A program made the position numbers and the translations under genes. Positions 54,876 to 64,000 of a stretch of 64,000 bases of DNA are shown piece after piece (position 1 is the first letter of the stretch; each line of letters begins with the position of its first letter). This stretch comes from Pisaster brevispinus (taxonomy: Eukaryota; Echinodermata; Asteroidea; Forcipulatida; Asteriidae). The notes below the pieces were generated by a model, which did no database searches, was not told the origin of the DNA, and saw nothing but the letters and a program-made list of their open reading frames with translations. The stretch spans positions 6,404,001-6,468,000 of the forward strand of contig JAMKCF010000011.1 of the NCBI GenBank assembly GCA_023634235.1, read 5' to 3'.

Positions 54876-57800
54876 TTTTGTTTTACATACTGTTTAGTGC
54901 ATTCTCAACCTTTCTGGATTACTTTTTTAAGTAAAAAAAGAGAAGCTTTTCCCTGATTCCCTACCGCTACTTGTGTTCTCTTTATGGCAGTAAGGGCATG
55001 GCCACTGGAAGAGAGCGCCCTCAACTGCACCCAGTGGATCAGCTTACCAGGCGGAACGTACACAACCACTATGGGAAACGAATGAGTGAACGTGACCGGC
55101 ACACTAAACAAACAAAATGGAAATTTACCTGTAATATGCGTAAAAATACAAGAACGAAAGTTGTTTTCTTAAATGGTCGGAAGATGTTGATGATGCTGGC
55201 GTACATGTATATCACCAGCATTATTGTACGAATCTAAAACGGAAGTGAATATTTTCAAGAGTATTTTTGATCCCCAACAATAGTGAGCTTACGTATGAAC
55301 GATACATCAACAGCAGTAAGAGTAAGAGGTAGTATAATTCACTGGACATCAATGTAAACACATTCCAAATGCTCTATGATTGCAGGGGAGACCCGAACTT
55401 TGTTGGCGTCTCCCCCCTTCGATTAAGGCACCTCACCATAAACCACGCCCACTTTAGAGACACTGGTTTAAAAAGTACAGATTTCAAATGGGGGTTACGC
55501 CACTGAAGTTTCCGACTTGCCTGTCACACATTGTCATACAAAATATTTAGAATGATTAGTCATAAGAAAGGTATGACAGGCGGCAGTGTTTTGAATCACC
55601 AGACACATTTTTTTGTAAACACCTTTGAGGGGCACAGAGAAGGTGACAGAAAGCATGGAGAAAGAGCAAGGAATAATGCACCCGTAGAGGGAGGCAAATT
55701 GCTGGTTTTTATACAGGGGAAGAAAAAGTTACAACTGAAAAAAGGACCGCACTAAAATGATGAGAAATAAGGTAAGGGAAAAAACAGAAGGAAAAAATAA
55801 GCGAAAAAGAAAAGAGAAAAAAAGAGAGTAAGAGTTAAAACAACCTGTAGCAAAATAAGACAATATTTAACAGAAAGCAAAGGAGGAAAGGAGAATCACC
55901 GAACGGGGTAAGGCAGAGATGCTATAAAGGAAAAATAGGAATAAGCATTTTGCAACAGCTAATTCTATTTTGGAATACATCAGCATTTGGAATTTGCCAT
56001 TTTTTGACATTGGTTGATGTGGGGACCCTGCAGGGCTCCAACGGTAGTTTGAACGAGCGCCCTCTTTTGAGTCAAAGTAACCGCTTACATACTACAGAGG
56101 GCGCTTTATTTGATGGAGCTCTCAAGCGACTTCGGCTACGGCTACGGCTACGGCTATGGCCATTGCGATAACGATGAAGAATAGGACTTCTCAGCAATCC
56201 ACGGCACCCACTGCCGAAGCAGTTAATTCGGGCACGGCCTGAGTTTAGAATAAAATGCCTTTCTTGGCAAAATGCAGTGACTGGTTCAGTCTAGCAAGGA
56301 GCTGCTAAAACACAGTTATTACTGGGCAGACACAATATGATTCTAAGCCAAAATAGGATACCAGCGATACAAATCAACATAACATAGCATTTTATCTATG
56401 ACTGGTTTCCCTCAAAACCTTTGCCTGGCAGGTAAACATGCTCGCTGTTTTCTGTGCGCGTAATATTAGGATCGGCTCGATCGAACGTTTTATATGAGAC
56501 CGAGGACAGAACAAATGGTCTCCATTTGACAATTGTAAAGACTGGGGTGCTCCACAAGGAATTTTGTGTACCAAGGTATATATAGAGATGTTAAGTACGG
56601 GACAAAAGGAAAGAACAAAATATGTTATAATAATGTAACATAAAGTGCGTTTGCAGGGCTATGTTTTCATAGCCGTTACGTCAAGCTAAAACCTAAAAGG
56701 TAATCTGTCACCCCGCCTCCAACCCCCCCCCAAAAAAACAACCCCCCAATAACCCCCCCCCCCCCATCTGTGCCTGAAATGCTACGTCAGGTTTGTTTTC
56801 CCTCATGAGGCCGGTCGTCTTATTTTTCTCTGCATCTCAATAACTCTTGCTTGGGTCAGAACGGCCGGCCGGGATCGATATAATGAGATTTAATCTCACC
56901 ACCATTCAACCCTGCATGATGAAAGCGCCATGTACAATGTACATGTTCTCACTCACTTAAACAGTGTGTCAGAGGGGTTTGCTGTGATGTGAAGAAGGTT
57001 TCGAATCTGATAAAATAGGCCCTATAAGACATTTTGTCCGGTTAAATTGATTTCATGATTGGACGGGGAAAAAAAGTACATTCATCTCAGCAAGGACGAC
57101 ACCTGAAAAAAGTTGTCTCATTCCCAACACAGACAGTGCCCTACTTATCGGGGGGGGGGGGGGGGTAGTTCGAACTCTGAAAAGTGAACAAAATCGAATT
57201 GTGATTTCATTCACAATCTGGTTCAATTGAACCTGAGGAAAAGACAAATAGTCTTGTTGCGTCAGGAGAAGCGTATTGTTAATCCCTAACATGACACACA
57301 TCAATACGCCCCCTAGGGTCGAGCATAATTTATTTTATCTCAATAAAAACCGAGAGATTGGGTCCTCCGTTCCACTCGCATTCATTAAGACAAGGGGTTC
57401 TTTCGAAATACAGGGGGGTAAGTATGGACGACAGCATCACCTGGCGGTATTCTGTATAGGGCCCCTTGGATTGCCTTTCGACTTGGTGAGATCTTGAGAA
57501 AAAATTACTTGAGATTACTACATCCTGAAGGAAAGGAATTGGATGGCACTTTCCGAGCTCCGTAACTTTGGCTGTGACTATATAATGATTAATATTATGG
57601 TCTCGGTTTGCGGTTATAACCATATTTTTTTTAAACCAAATTTCTTCGAGCAGACTTTAGTTCCGGGAAGAGCTCGTCCTGCCCGTGTAGGTCTGACGAT
57701 TGTCTGGCGATTATTTACTGCGGAGTTGCTTGGGAACCTTTTTGATGGAAACGTCTCGTGAATTATTCACTATCCCCAAGAGTTGACTTTGTTCTCAATA

Positions 57801-59749
57801 TTTCGACTATATTATGAAATAATTCGAATACAAGAATAGGAGGTGGGTTCCCCTGATGGTGATGTAATGATGAACCAACCACACCACTGGAACACCACCT
57901 CAACACGCAATCAGCGAGATCCTTGAATCTACAGGTAGAGGTCCGGGAAGGAGGCCGGCCCTCTAATTAAAAAGGACGAGCATTCATCACTAAAATAATA
58001 CAGGAAAATCCACACGATGGCGTCTAAAATATGAAATGATCTCCCGAACTTGAATTGTTTTTAATCCTCTAATCAATCGCATAATCTAAATACCACAACC
58101 AGGTCACGTATGTGAAGGCAAAAAAAGGTCAACACGAAGCTGGTTACGTACATACAATACTAGTTTACTAATACCCGATACAACTATTGACAAGCCCTAA
58201 GAATTACAATTTTCTCTCTGATAAAAAGATGATTTAAACACAAACAACACTCACAGAGAGCTCTAGGACATCATCCCTCCCAAAGACAACAATATTCAGA
58301 GCCATGCTCCCTACAAAATAGAGAGAAATACCCACAGAAAGTAATGTGCTCTCTCTCGCTCAAAGCCAAAAAAGAAGAAGACAACTTTCAGTTTTAACAG
58401 TAGGCCTATTACGCAAAATAAGAAAGTTGCATCAGGTCCAAGAAAGACTGAGGGCGCACTTGCGTTCACTACACCACCAAATCACTCCATTACGTAAAAC
58501 AAAACGTTAGGAAATCTCCCAGAAAAGTGAAGGCCGGTGCCAGTTTATTAATTTGACACAAGCCTCCAGGCATGTCGTAAAGAATCTCGGGCTTTGTCAG
58601 TGTTAGGATCACGATTCTGTGCCCGCACTCTTCTTGCAAAAAGACCAATGACGTCTGGAATCTCCCGTCGTCCTTAAATCTCTTCACATGGTGAAGGATA
58701 ATGCAACTAGTATTTATCCCGTCGTATAAGTACTTTGGCATGATAAATCGGCAGAAGAGTTGCATATTACAGCCATTAATCAAACACGTTGTCGTGGGTT
58801 AATATTCACCATGTCAACACGAAATGGCCGTCAGAGCTCCGAGCTTGACTTTGACCTCGAGTAATTGGCACGGAAATTAAAGGTTTATTTCTCAATAAAA
58901 TGGAAATTATTACTTGAGGGCAAAATTAGTTTTTGTTTTTGGGGAGGAGTGATGGGGGTGTGAGTATTAAATTTCTCTGTTTGTTAATACGATGGGTTGC
59001 GTGTTCTCGTATAAGGAAGTTTATGTTCGTCTGCAGTCTGTCCGTCTGTCTGTCTGGTCTGGTCTGTCCAATCATTTACATTTTTCTTGTGGACATTCTC
59101 GTTTTACCCTCTTCGGAAAACATTGTGTTATTTTGAATAATTGGCAAGCATAACAATTCTCGCACACAAATAATAACCGCAGTATGGTCAGTCGTTCGGA
59201 GTTATGCGCCTGCTTTTCAAGGTAGTCAACGAAGAGGCATTTATAAAACTAAATAATTGAATATTATTGTTATAAACACGCCTTTCGAAGCATCCATCAT
59301 TCTGGACAGCTGGGGGGGAAATATGACTTTTTATGCGTCCACAAAATAATAGTGAACAGGTTTGATGTTTATTAGTGTTTGATTTTGGTCATGTTTCGCA
59401 CGTAGGGCGGATGTGATAAAGTCAACATTATACAGTGCACGCAATGAGGCAGACGAGAATGGTTATTAATGGCTATTAACTGCTAGCGATCAGGAGAGGA
59501 TAGCATATTAATTATTATTAAAAACAAAATGATGGAAAAAAGGTAACTGGAAGGTTTTACTTTTTAACTGATGACTGTAGATCAAAAAAAAATAAAATAA
59601 AAATAGAAATAAAAGTAAAAACAATACCAACAAACGGGCAACGAATTTATAAAGACAAAGTACAGGATTGGAAATAAATGGAGAAGAAAAAGAAGAAGAA
59701 AAAAAACCCCCAAAACTTGAGAGCTACACTGACAAGGTCGAGAAAAATG

Positions 59750-59793
<44 letters not shown>

Positions 59794-59979
59794 AAAACAA
59801 ATAGAGGTTGCTATCCACGGTTATGAACTCGCATTTTATCCACGACCCAAAACACAACTGTATTGTGTGTTTGAAAATAATGGTATGAAACAGTTTTTCC
59901 TAAATTTAACTCTTAGAATAGCTTTTCTACATCAAACAACTCCGCAATATTCCAGCTTTGTATCCCCTCATATTTACCT
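54876..59979. other. Intergenic, no gene supported
   Basis: It holds a purine-rich patch (55770-55890), a C-run near 56755, a G-run at about 57150-57166, TCTG simple sequence near 59040, and an uninterrupted A38 run at 59750-59787. A GGCTACGGCTACGGCTACGG fragment lies at about 56132. No coding region is recognised. Confidence 0.4.
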
Positions 59980-60186
59980 GGACCCAATTTCATAGAGTCG
60001 CTTAAGCACAAAAAGTAACACTAAGCACAACAAAAGTATTGCTTACCAGTGAGAATAAGGTTACCAACCACACTACAAATGCAACATGTGCGATCTGTAA
60101 CTGGTATCTAGCTCAAATATTTTCAGCGTAAATAATTGTGTAAGCAATATATGCTGCTTAAGCAGCAGCTGGTTGAAAATGGCCCA
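59980..60186. mobile_element. Family A foldback element
   Basis: It begins GGACCCAATTTCATAGAGTC and ends AGCAGCTGGTTGAAAATGGC. The interior has TTGCTTACCAGTGAGAATAA, GGTTACCA and CGATCTGTAACTGGTATC, matching 5219 and 62380. Confidence 0.7.
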
Positions 60187-60547
60187 CGATCTGTGCTACG
60201 TTCCTGTTCTGGCGACACATGGTCGTTAGTACACCTAGATCCAAAAGCTCTTTTCCCAATCTCTAGAACCCACCGCACCTTAGCAAACTTGCCACCCGTT
60301 TCGTCATAAAAAAAAAACCCACAATAAAAGCATAAGCTCACCTGTTTCCAGCAGTTCAGTAAATATCACTTTCTTCTATTCTTGCTGAGGTCCATGATAT
60401 AGATGGAAGGGCGCTGTATTAACCAAGTTATTATAATTTAATGATTTGTTTTCCCCTTGTAGCCGGCCAGCAAACACTAATCAGTTTAACGCCATCTTTG
60501 ACCAGGCCCAATCGCTTAGATCTGTAATCTATCACTATGTAACATCA

Positions 60548-60800
60548 TGTCCATTTTGGTACTCGATTATGGGGCATGGCGAACCCCTTCTATTTTGTCT
60601 TCATTGTGTTTTGGGAATCTCAGGAATCTTTAGAGGATTTTAGGGGGGGGGGTTTACTTTTGTACAAGAGGAAAAGAGTGTGTTAAAATACTATGGGAAA
60701 TGGGAACATGGGGGGTGATGGAAAATGGGAATGGGGGGGGTGGAACATGGGGGTGGGGTGGGGACACACTCTCTGCCACATATCGGGCATGGTATAATCG
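60548..60800 (+). repeat. Dispersed repeat, family E, copy 3
   Basis: It has the same blocks as 53360-53620, followed by an extra local expansion of GGGAAATGGGAACATGGGGG-type sequence (60700-60760), then ATATCGGGCATGGTATAA. Confidence 0.65.
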
Positions 60801-61758
60801 TTTCTGTGCTCTGTCGTTGAAACCAGTGCTAAACATAACGAGGCTGGCAGAATAAATAATAGTCGACCCCGTTTTTTGAAAGACAACAATGGCGACTGTT
60901 GCATGACTGTTTGCGTTCAGAGCATGCTACACGACAAAGTGGTGAAAAAGTGCGACTTGTAGTAATACAACAACCGTAAAACTTCCCTGAAACAATCCTC
61001 GAGGAAGGTGGAAAAATGGGCACACTAAATTCTGAATAGCAGTTAAATCCACGTGTTATGTGTTTGGTACAGATCTGTCTTTAAATGCTGATCATATTGT
61101 TCTATTGCAAAAAAAGGTAAACGTTGATTTCCCGCCAAATTTAAAAAGTGCAGTTGATGGAAAGGTGCCGCGTGTAGAGGTCCATTACTCTGTTCTCTCC
61201 ACGCAACATTTCGGACAAAATTAAAAGTGCGAAATGTTGGATTTTTTTTCAACGAGCCCCCTTCTAAACTGGCTCGATTGAGCGTGATTTGTTCGCAGAG
61301 TGCATTATTTAAGTTGCCAATTCTAGGGTAGGTCAAATACAGTAAATCGATGGCCTGGATTTCTTGTCCATTTGACACACGACAAGGGAGTTCCTTTAAG
61401 CGAAAGCAGACGTGCTGCGGGGGCTGTCGACTTTACTGCCATAACTCTTCAATATCTCTGTGGGGCACGCGGGGACCAATGTCGCCAAGCTGTTTATCGG
61501 TAAGCAAAAACGTTGTGCTAACTACGAAGAAGACAATTGCTGCTTAAGTGTTTTTCAAAGGACGACCACCAGAGAAGATGACGGTGCATTGGCGCTTTAT
61601 GGAAATGTAGCTGCATCAGTTAGTCGCTTATCTAAGTATCTGCTTATACGAAAATCGCCTTAAAGTTAAGGCAACTTTTACTGTGCACGGTTGCATCTGT
61701 AATTTATAGGCAATGTTTCTGTAGAGAAAATTCTGTAAACAGAAAAAAGTCTTCGTAT

Positions 61759-62064
61759 GGCCTAATTTCATAAAGCAGACATGTTTTTCTTTCGGGGGGG
61801 GGGGCAATAGCAGAATTTGATTTCATGAACACTGCACTGCTAACCGAAAGCTAGGCAAAATACTAGCTTGCCGGTGGTTCTTGTTTAGGCAGATGGGTGA
61901 CGCAACAATACAAATCCATTGTGAACGCGCACCCCACACAAGCTGTCAAGTCGTCTCGATCATTATGATAAATACACTTTTGCTTAGGTCTATACGCGTG
62001 TGTTTTCTGCTACAGTCAAGCACCCAAAATTTGCTCACCAGTAAGCCACTTTATGAAATTGTGC
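61759..62064. mobile_element. Family A-like foldback element, diverged
   Basis: Ends are GGCCTAATTTCATAAAGC and the reverse complement of GCACAATTTCATAAAGTGG. The interior has GCTCACCAGTAAGCC and a G-run. A further fragment with CGGTAAGCAAAAACGTTGTG lies just upstream (about 61490-61670). Confidence 0.55.
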
Positions 62065-62379
62065 TTAGGTTGATTTAGATTGACCCCTGGTCTGGTTCTG
62101 CACAAGCACAGTCCAGTGCCCAGAGAGCCTTGTTGGACGTCTTTATAGTCGCGTTCGCGTTGGACCTTTTCGATGTGTTAAGTTACTGTGTGGTATTAGA
62201 CCCCTTGCAATGGCCGCCATCTTTGATGTCAACCAATGGAAACTCGCACTTGTGTACGCGCTGCGCACGACTCTCAGCCAATGATAGCTCTTCATTGACC
62301 TTAGCGAGGGGACTGTTTCGGGCTTGTGACGTCATACCCAGTGGGTCTATTTGCGGAAAGTAACTTCCCCTTAACACCT

Positions 62380-62570
62380 GTGCTTAATTTCACAGAGCTT
62401 CTTAAGCACAAAAAGCAGCTTAGCACAAAGAAAATGTCGCTTACCAGAATGAGGTTACCAGACAAAATACCATGTTACACACACCATCTTTGACTGGAAT
62501 CCTGCTTAGTTCTGCTAAGCAACAAATTGTTAAGCAGACATTTCTGCGCAGCTCTATGAAATTGGGCCCT
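62380..62570. mobile_element. Family A foldback element, well-preserved short copy
   Basis: It starts TGCTTAATTTCACAGAGCTT and ends GCGCAGCTCTATGAAATTGG plus GCCCT. The interior has GCTTACCAGAATGAGGTTACC, AAAATACCATGTTACAC and ACCATCTTTGACTGGAATCC. Confidence 0.75.
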
Positions 62571-62631
62571 GAAGTAAAGCGTAAGGTTGATTAACAAATT
62601 CAGCCTCGGAAAGTCAGATGAAAACAACTAT

Positions 62632-63056
62632 TTTTTAATTTTTATTTTATTTTATGCAAGTTCGCCCCAAACAAGGCTAAAAGCCACTCTTGGTAAAGGG
62701 CTACAAGAAGAAAAATTATTAACTTTGAAAATAACTCAAGGGAGCTGAAGGTAGGAACTGATATTCCTCTTAAAACAGTCTAGATTGTAGGATGGAGGGA
62801 AACATGCACCAGGCAAGGAGTTCCAACTAGATGCAGTACGTGGAAAAAAGCTGTTGGAATGGCTCCTTGTTCTACATCTCAGCAAATCAAGAGTGTACGG
62901 GTGAGAAGAAGCAGAAAGTCTGGTTTCACGCTCAAACATCCTGATAGGAGGAACCAGGTCGAACACACTGGTGGCACGTAATACCATGAAAATATCTGTA
63001 GAAAAGACAGAGGCTGGCTGCAGAACTACGCTGGGAAAGAGGTTGTAACGTTGCAA
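62632..63056 (-). pseudogene. 3' end of a CR1/jockey-like non-LTR retrotransposon
   Basis: The minus-strand open frame at 63056-62736 ends in the typical ORF2 C-terminus: CRTRSHSNSFFPRTASSWNS, then LPGACFPPSYNLDCFKRNIS. It is followed by about 80 bases of 3' tail and an (A/T)-rich terminus resembling (TAAAA)n at about 62632-62656. The frame is intact over 106 codons, so this copy is younger than the other three relics, but it is 5'-truncated. Confidence 0.8.
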
Positions 63057-63554
63057 CTATTGTAAAATTACATGTACAGGACTATGGGACTTCTTCTCTA
63101 TGTTTTCCAAAGCATTATTAGGCTATACTTGTCTTGCGCCCTTAAAAAAATTAAGTAATTTCTACTGGTTAAGTGTTCGCACGTGAACCGAAAATTTATT
63201 GCAAACCAGTGTGACGTGTGAACGCGGCTGGCAATCTAGGTTCCAATGCATCTGTGTGGATAATTCCACGGTTACTCGCGTTACAGTTACAACACATTAA
63301 ACAGAAATGTGATCTATTGAATGCTTCACTGACTCGAAACAGTGGCATCAATGTCCCAAATGGCAACACAGTTTTGTTATGGGCTTATCCTGGGCAAAGA
63401 AATGAAGAAAAAAAACCCACCCGCCCCCCCTAAAAACCCCAACCAACCAAACAAACAACAACACCCCCCCCACAAAAACACATGAAATAAGAGTAAATAA
63501 ATGAATACAAAATAAAAATAAATGAATAAATACATTTTTCTTAAATACAGGATT

Positions 63555-63855
63555 GTTTAATTTTAGTCTGAAAACTTACTGAATATGAAGTCCATATTAC
63601 AACCATTTTTGTGTGTGAAATAATGTCCCCCTGAAACTAAGTCATATTCGAGAAGATTGAAAACCTAAAAAACGCAACCTTGTTAGTTATAGAAGGATCA
63701 GGGCTGGTAAGAAAATCATCAATGTTTGATTTTAGTCTGAAAGCTTACTGATTATGAAGCTTATACTAGAAACATTGTTTATCTGGAATGCAGCCATATT
63801 AGAGAAAACTGCATCTAAAAACCTAAGAAACGCAACATTGTTAATCTAAATTAAC
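63555..63855 (+). repeat. Diverged tandem duplication, ~170-bp period
   Basis: 63560-63690 and 63728-63855 share TTTTAGTCTGAAA(A/G)CTTACTGA, ATATGAAG-type sequence, CATATT, and CCTAA(A/G)AAACGCAAC(C/A)TTGTTA. It is non-coding. Confidence 0.7.
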
Positions 63856-64000
63856 GACAACGTGTTTACATGCTGAAAATTGTGCATAGTTTTTAACAAT
63901 TTTCTTCTGACTCACACAACGGACTATCCCAATTTTTCACAGGTTTGTTATTTCATGCACATGATTGATCACAAAAAAACATGCACACTGTCTGCGACTA
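63856..64000. other. Right edge, repeat fragment
   Basis: TTTTTCACAGGTTTGTTATTTCATGCAC resembles the interior of family C elements (compare GGTTTGTTATTTGATGCATA at 5737), so a family C copy may begin or end beyond the window. Confidence 0.35.

Noticed and set aside
59582..59857. 91-codon minus-strand frame rich in Phe
   Set aside because: It is a translation of the A38 homopolymer and flanking A-rich sequence.

Overview
The window is a eukaryotic, AT-rich, intron-containing genomic segment from a non-vertebrate animal. The best guess is an echinoderm, possibly a sea star. That is an inference from three things: the gene content (an SLC34 phosphate transporter, a TMEM186 homologue and an intronless rhodopsin-class receptor), the very frequent words TACATGTA and AGGCCTA, and the dense mix of short foldback DNA elements and long poly-G runs. 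No species-level claim can be made from sequence reading alone.

Layout. Positions 90-211 look like the last coding exon of a gene that enters from the left. Positions 212-13900 are repeat-rich and show no other convincing gene. Positions 13947-14357 (minus strand) are the first coding exon of an unidentified gene. It lies head to head with a TMEM186 homologue (15653-16474, plus strand), so the interval between them is a likely bidirectional promoter. Positions 16475-31260 are a gene-poor stretch full of repeats, including a complex inverted structure with an embedded 21-bp array at 26945-28022. Positions 31263-39671 (plus strand) hold a complete, six-coding-exon SLC34 sodium/phosphate cotransporter with a clear TATA box; joined by its splice sites it gives 595 residues. 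Positions 39672-49088 are intergenic. Positions 49089-50174 hold a single-exon class A GPCR. The rest, to 64000, is repeats and degenerate non-LTR retrotransposon fragments.

The genes share no evident pathway. TMEM186 is mitochondrial (complex I assembly), SLC34 is a plasma-membrane phosphate importer, and the receptor is an orphan. Much of the recognisable non-genic signal is mobile DNA: at least four TIR or foldback families with repeated copies, a PIF/Harbinger-like element carrying a decayed Myb/SANT-like coding piece, a pogo-like TA-flanked element, tRNA-headed SINE-like sequence, and four non-LTR retrotransposon relics. I found no CRISPR, operon, rRNA or convincing new defence system. 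The best candidates for something undescribed are the nested 27-28 kb inverted structure and the foldback families.
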